Shown: positions 24,885 through 34,589 of the stretch, in pieces
Numbering within the stretch: the stretch's first letter is position 1
How the letters are laid out: every line of letters starts with the position of its first letter
Assembly (NCBI RefSeq): GCF_017676345.1
Contig: NZ_JAFFZM010000007.1
Coordinates: 62,001 to 126,000, forward strand
Reading direction: 5' to 3'
Length of the DNA stretch: 64,000 nucleotides
Source of the DNA: Streptomyces smyrnaeus
Lineage (GTDB): Bacteria > Actinomycetota > Actinomycetes > Streptomycetales > Streptomycetaceae
The notes under the pieces: generated by a model
Databases searched by the model: none
What the model was told of the DNA's origin: nothing
Seen by the model: the letters and a program-made list of their open reading frames with translations, nothing else
Program-made: the position numbers and the translations under genes

Positions 24885-26279
24885 ATGCCAGCCACTTCTG
24901 TGCAGGCCCCCGCCCGCCCGGCACCGCTGCCGGGCGGGGCGGGTCCGGGCACCGGCGACCCCGAGCACAGCCCGCGCCGCCGGGCCCTACGCCGCCGACG
25001 CCTGATCGCCCTGCTGTTCATGCTGCCCGCGCTGCTGCTGCTCGGCGCGCTCGTCGCTTATCCCATCCTCTTCACCGTCGGGCGAAGCCTCTTCGACGCC
25101 TCGGGCACTCGCTTCGTCGGCGTCGAGAACTACGCGGAGATGTTCCGCGACCCGGCGACGCTGAAGGCGATCCGCAACACCACCATCTGGGTGGTGGTCG
25201 CGCCGCTGCTGCTGACCGGCCTCGGGCTGATCCTGGCCGTACTGACCGAGAAGATCCGCTGGGCCACCGCGTTCAAGCTGGTGCTGTTCATGCCGATGGC
25301 GATCTCCTTTCTCGCCGCGGGCATCATCTTCCGCGTCGTCTACGAGCAGGACCCCGAGCGGGGCGTACTGAACGCGGTCGCCGTCGGAGTGCACGACGCC
25401 TTCGAAGAAGGCGCCAGCTACCCGACAGCGCGCCCCAAGGACAGCACTGTGCTGGCCAAGGGCAAGGACGGCTCGTACACGACGAAGGACAAGGCCTCCC
25501 CCGGCAACACGGTCAACCTCGGCCTGGTCGGCGTCCCGCCCAAGGATCTGCCGAAGGACGCCGAGCCCGCCCGCGACGCCTCGGCCGCCACCCCCGGCGG
25601 CGCCGAGCTGCGCGGTGTGGCCTGGGTGGACTTCACCCTCGGCGGTGGCGGAAAACCCGGACAGGTGGACCCGAAGGAGAGCGGGCTGCCGCGCCTGGCG
25701 GTGGAGGCGGTCGACGCGGACGGAAAGGTCGTGGCCGAGACGACCACCGCGTCCGACGGCTCGTACCGCTTCGACAAGCTGGCGGCCGGCGACTACTCCG
25801 TACGCCTGCCCGCGCGGAACTTCGCCGAGCCCTACGGTGGTGTGGAGTGGCTCGGTCCCGCCCTCATCACCCCGGCGATCATCGGCGCCTACCTGTGGAT
25901 CTGGACCGGCTTCGCGCTGGTACTGATCGGAGCCGGGCTCTCGGCCATGCCACGGGATGTGATCGAGGCCGCCCGGATAGACGGCGCGAACGAGTGGCAG
26001 ATCTTCCGCAGGATCACCGTGCCACTACTGGCTCCAGTGCTCGTGGTGGTCTTCGTGACCCAGGTGATCAATGTGATGAAGGTCTTCGACCTCGTCTTCG
26101 TCATCGCACCCGGCCCCGTGCAACAGGACGCCAACGTCCTCGCCCTGCAGATGTGGCTGGTGTCCTTCGGCGGTGGCAACAACCAGGGCCTGGGCAGTGC
26201 GCTGGGTGTCCTGCTGCTGCTCTTGGTGGTACCGGCGATGATCTTCAACATCCGACGCTTCCGCAGGAGCCAGTCATGA
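24885..26279 (+). CDS. Sugar ABC transporter permease (MalF-like) with inserted extracellular domain
   Basis: 464 residues, well above the usual ~300. Residues 40-155 and 325-460 form an ordinary MalF-type permease, with the EAA loop EAARIDGANEWQIFRRITVP at 361-380. Between them, residues about 165-325 are a soluble insert that ends in a prealbumin/SdrD-B-like beta unit (AVDADGKVVAETTTASDGSY, RFDKLAAGDYSVRLP). The insert falls after helix 3 or 4, on the outer face. E. coli MalF also has an outer P2 loop, but of a different kind. ATGA overlap with the next permease gene. Confidence 0.9.
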   Translation: MPATSVQAPARPAPLPGGAGPGTGDPEHSPRRRALRRRRLIALLFMLPALLLLGALVAYPILFTVGRSLFDASGTRFVGVENYAEMFRDPATLKAIRNTTIWVVVAPLLLTGLGLILAVLTEKIRWATAFKLVLFMPMAISFLAAGIIFRVVYEQDPERGVLNAVAVGVHDAFEEGASYPTARPKDSTVLAKGKDGSYTTKDKASPGNTVNLGLVGVPPKDLPKDAEPARDASAATPGGAELRGVAWVDFTLGGGGKPGQVDPKESGLPRLAVEAVDADGKVVAETTTASDGSYRFDKLAAGDYSVRLPARNFAEPYGGVEWLGPALITPAIIGAYLWIWTGFALVLIGAGLSAMPRDVIEAARIDGANEWQIFRRITVPLLAPVLVVVFVTQVINVMKVFDLVFVIAPGPVQQDANVLALQMWLVSFGGGNNQGLGSALGVLLLLLVVPAMIFNIRRFRRSQS

Positions 26280-27166
26280 CCGCCCTCCCCACCACGGCTT
26301 CCTCCAAGACCGGGAGGCCGCGGCCCATGGCCTGGCTGCTGCGGCAACTGAGCCGCAGCCTGGTGCAGCTCGGTCTCGTGATCGTCGGGCTGCTGTGGCT
26401 CACCCCGGCCTTCGGGCTGTTCATCGGCTCCCTGCGGCCGGACGAGGACAACGCGGCCACCGGCTGGTGGAACGCCCTCACCAACCCCGGCAGTCTGTCC
26501 TTGGACGGCTACTCGGCACTGCTGGACAACTCGGGCATCGTCGATGCCTTCTGGAACACGGTGCTGATCTCGGTGCCCACCACGGTGACCGTTGTGGTGG
26601 TCGCGGCCCTGGCCGGATATGCCTTCGCCTGGCTGGAGTTCCCCGGCCGCGACTGGATCTTCCTGATCGTGGTGGGCATGCTCGTGGTGCCCATCCAGGT
26701 CGGCCTGCTGCCCGTGGCCAAGATGTTCGGCGCGGTCGGGCTCTTCGGCACGATCCCCGGAGTGGTCCTCTTCCACGTTGCGTACGGACTGCCGTTCGCC
26801 GTCTTCCTGCTGCGGAACTACTTCGCGGAAATCCCCCGCGAAATGCTGGAGGCCGCCCGGATGGACGGCGGCAGCGAGTGGCGGATCTTCCTCCGGCTGG
26901 TACTCCCGCTGGGACGTCCGGCGATCGCGTCCCTTGCGATCTTCCAGTTCCTGTGGGTGTGGAACGACATGCTGGTGTCGCTGATCTTCGCAGACAGCCA
27001 GTCGCAGCCGCTGACGGTGGCCCTGCAGTCGGAGATGCGGCAGTTCGGCAGCAACATCGGCGTACTGGCGCCCGGAGCCTTCCTGTCCCTGATCGTGCCA
27101 GTGGCGATCTTCTTCGCCTTCCAGCGGCACTTCGTCCAAGGCGTGATGGCGGGGTCGGTGAAATGA
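26276..27166 (+). CDS. Sugar ABC transporter permease (MalG-like)
   Basis: 296 residues, six membrane segments. The EAA motif EAARMDGGSEWRIFLRLVLP is intact and typical for the second permease of carbohydrate importers. The ATG overlaps the stop of the first permease (ATGA). No ATPase is encoded here; Streptomyces sugar importers commonly share the MsiK ATPase encoded elsewhere. A strong hairpin follows 73 bp downstream. Confidence 0.92.
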   Translation: MTALPTTASSKTGRPRPMAWLLRQLSRSLVQLGLVIVGLLWLTPAFGLFIGSLRPDEDNAATGWWNALTNPGSLSLDGYSALLDNSGIVDAFWNTVLISVPTTVTVVVVAALAGYAFAWLEFPGRDWIFLIVVGMLVVPIQVGLLPVAKMFGAVGLFGTIPGVVLFHVAYGLPFAVFLLRNYFAEIPREMLEAARMDGGSEWRIFLRLVLPLGRPAIASLAIFQFLWVWNDMLVSLIFADSQSQPLTVALQSEMRQFGSNIGVLAPGAFLSLIVPVAIFFAFQRHFVQGVMAGSVK

Positions 27167-27238
27167 CTCGTAGATGCTCGTAGAGGGAAATGCTCTGTAG
27201 GCGAAGTGACCTCGCCGACCGAACAGCAGAGCCATGAG

Positions 27239-27269
27239 GCGGGGCGCCACCCATACGGTGGCGCCCCGC
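27239..27269. terminator. Hairpin terminator after the alpha-glucoside operon
   Basis: GCGGGGCGCCACC (27239-27251), loop CATAC, GGTGGCGCCCCGC (27257-27269): a perfect 13-bp stem. No T-tract, as is common in Streptomyces. It lies between convergent genes, so it may serve the chitinase gene too. The rest of 27167-27474 shows no gene. Confidence 0.8.
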
Positions 27270-27474
27270 TTCGGCGACGTAACAGTGACTGCGCCGCTGC
27301 CGGTTGGGGCCTGACCAGTCGACAGAGTCACGCCTTGCGGGCGCGGCAGCCCTCCTGCAGTGCTTTTCGCCACCGGGCGCCGACGGGGGCCGCTCGTCTG
27401 CCTCACCCCGGTGTCGCTCGGCTTCGCTGTCGAGGTGGAGAGGTCGGGGACGACGCCGTCCAACTGCGCGGCCC

Positions 27475-28755
<1,281 letters not shown>

Positions 28756-29063
28756 GGTCACCTCGCGAGTAGGGTGCGGGGAGGGGTGCCTGTCATCCGC
28801 CCTGGGAACGCTGGAGGGCGTGATCAGTCCGTCGATCGTTCGGACCGATAGCAGCTGTCGGCACCGCCCCCAGCAACGGCCGTGATCACCGTTCGGTTCA
28901 GTCCGCCGTCTGGAGTGGCCCGTACGGCGGTGACGGGCGGCGCCCGATCAGGCGCGGCTCAGGCACAACTCGACTCGGCCGCAGTCGCTACCGCTGTTCC
29001 CCGACTCTGCCCAGCTGTTCATCACCGGCCGCGGCCCCCTGGCTGATGCCCGGGCAGCCCGGG
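28756..29063. other. Gene-free stretch, 308 bp
   Basis: Upstream of the chitinase and downstream of the HTH regulator, both minus strand. It contains a small dyad GTCCG-N9-CGGAC near 28829 and CCCGGG-CAG-CCCGGG near 29047, the latter perhaps part of a terminator for the regulator gene. No coding frame is convincing. Confidence 0.4.
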
Positions 29064-29930
29064 TCAAGGGAGCGGGGTGGCAGTACGGCTGCCTGTGACG
29101 CGAAGAAGGTCCAGCTTCCCCGCCTCGATGCTGCCGCTCGCTGCCGTGTAGGTGACCATGCGCAGGTCTGCGCCGGGGACGACGAGGACGTCGCAGTCGA
29201 GCAGGATGTCGCCGATCTGAGGATGCCGGATCGTCTTGCGGTCCGTCGTGTGCTGGGCGGCGGCCGTCTGTGCGGTCCAGAGACGGGCGAAGGCATCGGA
29301 GACTTCCCGCAGCTCCTGCACGAGACGACCGAGCTGGGCATCCCTGGGATAGCGGGAAACGGCGTCCTTGAGGTCGGCGACGATCGACTCCGCGAAAGCG
29401 TCCGGTCCTCGCTCGGATTGGACGGGAAGCATCGAGGCATGCGCGGCGCCGTTGCCGAAGAGTGCGCGGGCGAGGTTCCGTTCGGCGGTCGGGAGGGTGG
29501 CGGGGTCCCCGTGCAGGGCGCTCCATGTGGTGTTCCACCACACCAGGGTCCAGTCGGCGGTGAACACCCCGATCGGTATGTCGCCCAGGCGCGCGGCGAG
29601 CCGTTGAATGCCTGGGGGCACATGAGTGCTGACCTTCCCGTCCTGGGGTGGAAGGAGCTCAGCGCTCCGGTACAGCTGGTCGCGCTCCGCGCGGGAGAGC
29701 TGAAGTGCCCGGGCGAGGGCGCCGACGACCTGGGCCGAGGGGTTTGTCGCACGCCCTTGTTCCAGGCGCAGGACGTAGTCGACGGAGAGTCCTGCCAGCT
29801 GTGCGAGCTCCTCCCGGCGCAGCCCCGGGACACGGCGGCCGTCGGCCATCGAGAAGCCGGCGTCGGCCGGGGACAGTCGGTCACGCCAGGTGCGCAGGAG
29901 TGCGGCGAAATCGGAGCGGGAGGAAACCAT
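29064..29930 (-). CDS. MmyB-type helix-turn-helix transcriptional regulator
   Basis: 288 residues from ATG 29930 (MVSSRSDFAALLRTWRDRLS); the start is uncertain because the ribosome site is weak. The N-terminal XRE-like HTH (VPGLRREELAQLAGLSVDYV, LRLEQGRATNPS) is followed by the MmyB ligand-binding domain (IGVFTADWTLVWWNTTWSAL, then HPQIGDILLDCDVLVVPGAD). This pair is common in actinomycetes and usually sits divergent from an oxidoreductase it controls; here the SDR starts 148 bp away on the other strand. Confidence 0.88.
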   Translation of the reverse strand: MVSSRSDFAALLRTWRDRLSPADAGFSMADGRRVPGLRREELAQLAGLSVDYVLRLEQGRATNPSAQVVGALARALQLSRAERDQLYRSAELLPPQDGKVSTHVPPGIQRLAARLGDIPIGVFTADWTLVWWNTTWSALHGDPATLPTAERNLARALFGNGAAHASMLPVQSERGPDAFAESIVADLKDAVSRYPRDAQLGRLVQELREVSDAFARLWTAQTAAAQHTTDRKTIRHPQIGDILLDCDVLVVPGADLRMVTYTAASGSIEAGKLDLLRVTGSRTATPLP

Positions 29931-30078
29931 GGGTTCATTCTCGCTGGTCGGCGCAGGATGAGCCTGGGTACTGCCAGTCCTAGTGACGGGCACGGCACTG
30001 GTTGGCGGTGGCGCCACCGTCGAACGTGGAGATGCGCCCGAGCCGGGCGCCATCGGTTGACCAGTTGAGGAGCCTTCC

Positions 30079-31044
30079 ATGAAGCACACCATCGTGATGA
30101 CGGGCGCGAGCCGCGGGATCGGCCGCGCCGCCGCGGAGCACATCCTGCGCCAGTCGCCGGACGCCCACCTTGTCCTCGTGGCCCGTGGCTCCTCCGGGGC
30201 GCAGCTCGCTGCGGAGCTCGGCGCAGGCGGGCACCCGGTCTCGCATGTCTCGGCGGACCTCGGCTCGCTGTCCGGCGTCGGCTCGGCAGCCGACAAGATC
30301 CGCGACCGGCTCGACCGCGGTGACCTGCCGCCGCTGCGCGGCTTCGTGGGCAACGCGGGCGTGCAGTACACGAACGCGCTGGCCGAGGGACCCGACGGGT
30401 TCGAGGCCACTTTCGCCGTCAACGTGCTCGCCAACCACCTGTTCGTCCGACGGCTCCAGGACCGCTTCGCCGCTCCCGCCCGGATCGTGCTCACCACCAG
30501 CGACACCCACTTCGGCGACTTCAAGCACAACATGGGCATGGTGCCCGGTCCGGTCTGGAAGTCCCCGGAGGTCCTCGCCCGCACGGGCGCCTTCCCCAAG
30601 CCGGACACCGCGGCGGGCGGGCGCACCGCGTACTCGACGAGCAAGCTGGCCGTGATCTACCTGGTTCACGAGTACGCGCGCCGGCTGCCGGCCGGGATCG
30701 ACGCCGTCGCCTACAACCCGGGGTTCGTCCCCGGCACCGGCCTCGCCCGCAACGCGGGACCGGTCGCCCGGTTCGCGATGCGCCGCATCATGCCGGTGAT
30801 GGCCCTCACTCCCTTCGCCACCGGCCCCGGTGTTGCGGGCCGCTACCTCGCCGACGTCGTCCTCGGCACGACCCATGCGCCGACCGGCTCCTACGTCGAC
30901 CGCAGCCGTGCGGCCCACTCGTCGCAGGAGTCCTACGACCCGCAGCGCGAAGGCGAGCTGTGGGAGGCCGCCGAACGGTTCACCGCGACGTACGCAGCCA
31001 AAGCGGAAACGTTCTCAGGCGACGTGACGGGCACGCCCCGATAG
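30079..31044 (+). CDS. Short-chain dehydrogenase/reductase, retinol-dehydrogenase-like
   Basis: 321 residues, longer than classical SDRs and closer to the protochlorophyllide reductase/retinol dehydrogenase type. TGASRGIG (residues 8-15) binds NAD(P), NAGVQYTN is the structural motif, and YSTSK holds the catalytic Tyr and Lys. No signal peptide. The substrate is unknown. The divergent MmyB-type regulator is the likely controller. Confidence 0.9.
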   Translation: MKHTIVMTGASRGIGRAAAEHILRQSPDAHLVLVARGSSGAQLAAELGAGGHPVSHVSADLGSLSGVGSAADKIRDRLDRGDLPPLRGFVGNAGVQYTNALAEGPDGFEATFAVNVLANHLFVRRLQDRFAAPARIVLTTSDTHFGDFKHNMGMVPGPVWKSPEVLARTGAFPKPDTAAGGRTAYSTSKLAVIYLVHEYARRLPAGIDAVAYNPGFVPGTGLARNAGPVARFAMRRIMPVMALTPFATGPGVAGRYLADVVLGTTHAPTGSYVDRSRAAHSSQESYDPQREGELWEAAERFTATYAAKAETFSGDVTGTPR

Positions 31045-31146
31045 CTCGACCAGCGACTGAACGGCCCGGGCGTCCAGCTCCTTGGCAGCCGGGTTTCCGT
31101 CGAGGGCGCACCGAACGTCGCTGCGTTCGATCGTGATCGTTAGGCT

Positions 31147-31434
31147 GTGGACGTGGCGGATGCAGAGGACACTACGGAGACTGTCTGCCGGGTCTGCGGT
31201 TTCGAGGGTGAGGTGTTCTGGGAGGGTGGCTGGCCGAATGAGGCTGCTATCTGTCCCTGCTGCGGCAATGAGCCCGATGTCGGGGACGCCAGCGTCACGG
31301 GTCTGCGCAGCTACCGCGGATATTGGGTGGGACGCGGTGCCCCGTGGAACAGTTCGCTGGAGGAGCGCAAGCACCGGCGCGAGGGTTGGGACCTGCTGAA
31401 ACAGATGGAGAACATCCCCCCGCAGTGGCGTTGA
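31147..31434 (+). CDS. Small cysteine-rich CPCC/zinc-ribbon protein
   Basis: 95 residues. ETVCRVCGFEG and AAICPCCGNEPDVGD place four cysteines in a CxxC...CPCC zinc-ribbon arrangement, followed by SYRGYWVGRG and a basic helical tail (SLEERKHRREGWDLLKQME). Proteins of this kind occur as orphan small proteins and sometimes as immunity-like proteins near toxins. GTG 31147 and GTG 31153 are both possible starts; the ribosome site is weak. Stands alone, convergent with the next gene. Confidence 0.7.
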   Translation: MDVADAEDTTETVCRVCGFEGEVFWEGGWPNEAAICPCCGNEPDVGDASVTGLRSYRGYWVGRGAPWNSSLEERKHRREGWDLLKQMENIPPQWR

Positions 31435-31478
31435 TCGAGGTGACCGGCAGAGTCACGGCATGAGTCGCCGGTGGCAGA

Positions 31479-31802
31479 TCAGGATGGTTGCGACCCTGAA
31501 AAGCCGCCGTCCTCGGGGTGTTCGAGCGCGTCGTCGAAGGCGACGAGGCCGACGACGACCGCCGCGATGATCATCGAGGTGAGCGCCACCGCTGCCCAGA
31601 GGAGGACGGTCTTCAGCCAGTGACGGCCCGAACGTGCGCCGGCAGCCGCCCCGGGGTGCGCCTGACCGGCGATCGTCCCCGACGGCGTCTCAGCCGCGAC
31701 GTTTCCCAGCCGCGCCTCAGCCGGTTCTCTCCGCTCGCCCCCACAGGGTCTGTCCGAGCGCCTCCGACCATCGCCCGCGGCCGAATGGCGGCCCCTCACC
31801 AC
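31479..31802 (-). CDS. Small single-pass membrane protein
   Basis: 107 residues. GTG 31802 has GGAGGCGAG directly upstream. The N-terminal 60 residues are polar and Arg/Gly/Ala-rich; one transmembrane helix (WLKTVLLWAAVALTSMIIAA) is followed by an acidic tail (FDDALEHPEDGGF). It lies 19 bp downstream of the PPOX gene and is probably cotranscribed. Function unknown. The N-terminal half is of low complexity, so the real start could be later. Confidence 0.5.
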   Translation of the reverse strand: MVRGRHSAAGDGRRRSDRPCGGERREPAEARLGNVAAETPSGTIAGQAHPGAAAGARSGRHWLKTVLLWAAVALTSMIIAAVVVGLVAFDDALEHPEDGGFSGSQPS

Positions 31803-31821
31803 CTCGCCTCCGCTGCCCGAA

Positions 31822-32268
31822 TCAGGGGGCCGGTACGGGACCGCCGGGCCGGAACCGCTCCACCCCGACGATGTGCCGCACCTTGACCGGGCGCACGATG
31901 ACCGCGACCCGTTCCTCTCCCGGCATGAGCCACTCGAACCGTTCGCTGCCCAGGTACTTCCGGGCCAGCCGGTCCATCCGCTCGTGGGCCTCCTCGCCCT
32001 CGATGAAGCGGGTCACCTCGCCGCTGATCTGCACCCGGTCGAAGGGGTCGGCGGCGTCCGCATGCGAGAGGTAGACGCGAGGGTCCCGGCGCAGGTTCTC
32101 CTCCTTCACCCGCCCCACCGAGGTGTTGAACGTCAGCTCGCTCTCGCCTTCCAGATCCACCCACATCGGGCTGACCTGCGGTGCTCCGTCGGCGAACACC
32201 GTCCCGACATACCAGATGTGGGGGGCGCGCAGTCGGGCGCGGACGGCTTCGGTGAAGGTCGTACTCAT
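31822..32268 (-). CDS. PPOX-class flavoprotein (pyridoxamine 5'-phosphate oxidase fold)
   Basis: 148 residues. The split-barrel shows WYVGTVFADGAPQVSPMWVD, LTFNTSVGRVKEENLRRDPR and VYLSHADAADPFDRVQISGE, the pattern of small F420/FMN-dependent PPOX proteins of actinomycetes. Typical length for the family. Such enzymes reduce or oxidise small aromatic or unsaturated substrates with F420H2 or FMN, or bind haem products. Cofactor cannot be decided here. Confidence 0.88.
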   Translation of the reverse strand: MSTTFTEAVRARLRAPHIWYVGTVFADGAPQVSPMWVDLEGESELTFNTSVGRVKEENLRRDPRVYLSHADAADPFDRVQISGEVTRFIEGEEAHERMDRLARKYLGSERFEWLMPGEERVAVIVRPVKVRHIVGVERFRPGGPVPAP

Positions 32269-32410
32269 GCTCGGAGGCTACCAAGCACCATGATCGACGG
32301 GGCGGCTCGGGGCGCTGCGGCATCGTGCGGCACCCGGCGCCCACCGCGGCGCGCCGCCACGCCCCCACCGCACCTTCCGCGGCACCTCCCCGTCCCTGAC
32401 TGACGGGGTC

Positions 32411-32450
32411 TCAGGTGGCCTTGGGTCGCTTCAGGTGGTCTTCGGCCGCT
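32411..32450. repeat. 20-bp tandem duplication over the end of the TetR gene
   Basis: Two 20-bp units, 32411-32430 and 32431-32450, match at 16 positions. Read on the minus strand each ends AAG-A/GCC-ACC-TGA, so the last codons (K-R-P-K-x-T) and the stop have been duplicated, the second copy being in another frame. Confidence 0.6.
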
Positions 32451-33540
32451 TCCGTCGGCCGCGGTCGACGGCGCGGTGGTCGGCCGCGGCATGGCCTGCG
32501 CCGCGTCCCTCCGCGCGGGCCACGATCAGTTTGTCGGCCACCCGGACCGCGAACTCGGCGCCGTCGTCGACCGAGTCCCGCCCGAGGGCTGCGGAAACCG
32601 CGCCGTTGTCGTCGAACACGACGCGCGTCCGCGGCAGTTCCCCGGCCGCGAACACCCGGCGCAGGCAGCCGATGAGATCGAGGAGTCGGAGTCGGGCCAG
32701 TCGGCCGGTCTCGGCCGGGTCGTCGGTCACTACGACGATGGTCACCTCGTCGCCGGGGCGGGCCGCGCGCACCGCCTCCTCGGTCGCGGACAGCCGGGCC
32801 ACGCCCAGCGTGACGATCACGCCGTCGTCGCCGAGGTCGATCGGGCGGCCGGTGATCTCGTCACGCAGGCCGCCGGGTGCCGCCCACTGGTCCTCCGTCG
32901 ACCGCGCCGGAGCGACGAAGGGCAGGTGGGGCGGCTCCGCGTCATCCGTGAGGGCGATGTCGGCCAGGTGCTCGGCGGCACCGGCCAGATCGAAGGGGTC
33001 ACCGACCCCGGGGGCGTTCTCCGCGAGGCCGGCCGCGCCGTGCAGCAGGGTCAGTGCCAGCGCGGCACGGCGCACCATCCGGGCGTGGGCCCCGGGGAGC
33101 GATTCCAGGGCCAGGGCGAGCAAGAGGGCTTCGAATCGCACGAGTTCGGCCAGCGCGGCCCTGGTCGGCGCGGTGTCGAGCACGCCGGACAGCGAGCTCA
33201 GCTGGAGGTGCCCGCTGCCGGGGGTGTCGCCGGCGAGTGGCAGGCGTTCGAGCCAGACCCGGGCGAATGCGCCGAGCGCCTGCCCGGCGGAGTCGGGTGA
33301 TTCCATCGGCGGCTCGGCGGCGGCCCTGGCCCGCTCGGCGGTCTCGGTGAGCACCGCGAGGTAGAGCGCGCGCTTGCCGGTGAAGTTGGAGTAGACCGCG
33401 CCCCTGGTCAGTTCGGCCCGTTCGGCGATGCGGTCGATCTTGGCGTCCGCGTAGCCGTGCTCGGCGAACTCCTCGCGCGCCGCGACCAGCACCGCGGCCC
33501 TTGTCCGCTCCTGCTGTTGGGCCCGGGTCAGCCTCGCCAT
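32431..33540 (-). CDS. TetR-family transcriptional regulator with long C-terminal domain
   Basis: 369 residues, against about 200 for a standard TetR. ATG 33540 has GAAGGGGAC upstream. Residues 8-60 are the HTH (RTRAAVLVAAREEFAEHGYA, then ELTRGAVYSNFTGKRALYLA). Residues 190-369 form an additional alpha/beta-looking domain (GVIVTLGVARLSATEEAV, EVTIVVVTDDPAETGRLARL) of unknown fold. Divergent from an ABC exporter operon with an inverted repeat in the 86-bp gap, so it most likely represses that exporter. Confidence 0.88.
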   Translation of the reverse strand: MARLTRAQQQERTRAAVLVAAREEFAEHGYADAKIDRIAERAELTRGAVYSNFTGKRALYLAVLTETAERARAAAEPPMESPDSAGQALGAFARVWLERLPLAGDTPGSGHLQLSSLSGVLDTAPTRAALAELVRFEALLLALALESLPGAHARMVRRAALALTLLHGAAGLAENAPGVGDPFDLAGAAEHLADIALTDDAEPPHLPFVAPARSTEDQWAAPGGLRDEITGRPIDLGDDGVIVTLGVARLSATEEAVRAARPGDEVTIVVVTDDPAETGRLARLRLLDLIGCLRRVFAAGELPRTRVVFDDNGAVSAALGRDSVDDGAEFAVRVADKLIVARAEGRGAGHAAADHRAVDRGRRKRPKTT

Positions 33541-33575
33541 CGTGTCCCCTTCCGCTCCCGTGGCATGATACAACG

Positions 33576-33589
33576 GGCATCCAGATGCC
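33576..33589. promoter_or_regulatory. Candidate TetR operator GGCATC-CA-GATGCC
   Basis: A perfect 6-bp-arm inverted repeat midway between the divergent TetR and ABC-ATPase genes (36 bp from each start). It is bracketed by ATGAT and ATCAT. Binding here would cover both promoters. Confidence 0.5.
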
Positions 33590-33626
33590 AGCATCATCGG
33601 AAAACAGCGAGCATTGGAGATCGGGT

Positions 33627-34589
33627 GTGGATGACGTGGGGCTCGAAGTCGACGGTCTGGTCAGGAGATTCGGACGGACGACGGCGGTCGACGGGGTGAG
33701 CCTCGCAGCTCACCGCGGCCACGTGCTGGGACTGCTGGGACCCAACGGCGCCGGCAAGACGACCGTCGTCCGCGTCCTGGCGACCCTGCTGCGCCCGGAC
33801 GCCGGCCGGGTGCGGGTGGCCGGTCTCGACGTGCTGCGGGATCCCGCCGGGGTCCGCCGACGCATCGCGCTTTCGGGGCAGCACACGAGTGTCGACGAGG
33901 AGCTGACCGGGCGGTCCAACCTGGTCATGATCGGCCGACTCCTCGACCTCGGCCGGCAGGACGCCCGCCGACGGGCCGGCGAGCTGCTGTCCCGCTTCGG
34001 CCTCGAGGAGGCGGCCGATCGTCCGGTCGCCACCTACTCGGGCGGGATGCGACGCCGCCTGGACCTCGCTGCCGGCCTGGTCGGGCGGCCCGAGGTGCTG
34101 CTCCTCGACGAGCCCTCGGCCGGGTTGGACCCCGCAAAGCGCGACCAACTGTGGCGGACGATCCGCGAGCTCGCCGAGGACGGCGTCACGGTCCTGCTCA
34201 CCACGCAGTACCTGGAGGAGGCCGACGCCCTCGCCGACGAGATCACCGTCGTCGACCACGGGCGGGTGATCGCCTCCGGCATATCCGCCGACCTCAAGCG
34301 CCAGGTCGGCGGGCACACCGTCGTCCTGAGACCGGCCGACGTCGGCGATCTCGATGCCGCGGCGGCCGTCGTCGCCCAGGTCACCGGGCGGGAGCCCGGC
34401 CGGTCGCACCGCCACGAACTCGTCGCGCCGGTCGCCGACGACGCGGAGTTCTTCCACATCGCGGCGCGACTTCGGGAGCTCGACCTCGACATCAGTGAGT
34501 TCGCGTTCCGGCTGCCCAGCCTCGACGAGGTCTTCCTCCACCTGACAGGGGCCACCGCCACCGACCACGCCGCCGAGGAGGCAGCATGA
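33627..34589 (+). CDS. Drug-type ABC exporter ATP-binding protein (DrrA-like)
   Basis: 320 residues from GTG 33627 (GGAG 7 nt upstream). Walker A GPNGAGKTT, signature YSGGMRRRLDLAAGLVG, Walker B VLLLDEPSAGLD and TTQYLEEADALAD are intact. The C-terminal 90 residues, with FAFRLPSLDEVFLHLTG, are the DrrA/daunorubicin-resistance extension. ATGA overlap with the permease gene. Under likely control of the divergent TetR; probably exports a hydrophobic compound. Confidence 0.92.
   Translation: MDDVGLEVDGLVRRFGRTTAVDGVSLAAHRGHVLGLLGPNGAGKTTVVRVLATLLRPDAGRVRVAGLDVLRDPAGVRRRIALSGQHTSVDEELTGRSNLVMIGRLLDLGRQDARRRAGELLSRFGLEEAADRPVATYSGGMRRRLDLAAGLVGRPEVLLLDEPSAGLDPAKRDQLWRTIRELAEDGVTVLLTTQYLEEADALADEITVVDHGRVIASGISADLKRQVGGHTVVLRPADVGDLDAAAAVVAQVTGREPGRSHRHELVAPVADDAEFFHIAARLRELDLDISEFAFRLPSLDEVFLHLTGATATDHAAEEAA

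Noticed and set aside
28760..28950. Chitinase-type direct repeats
   Set aside because: The known 12-bp direct repeats of Streptomyces chitinase promoters could not be found; only a weak GTCCG/CGGAC dyad is present.
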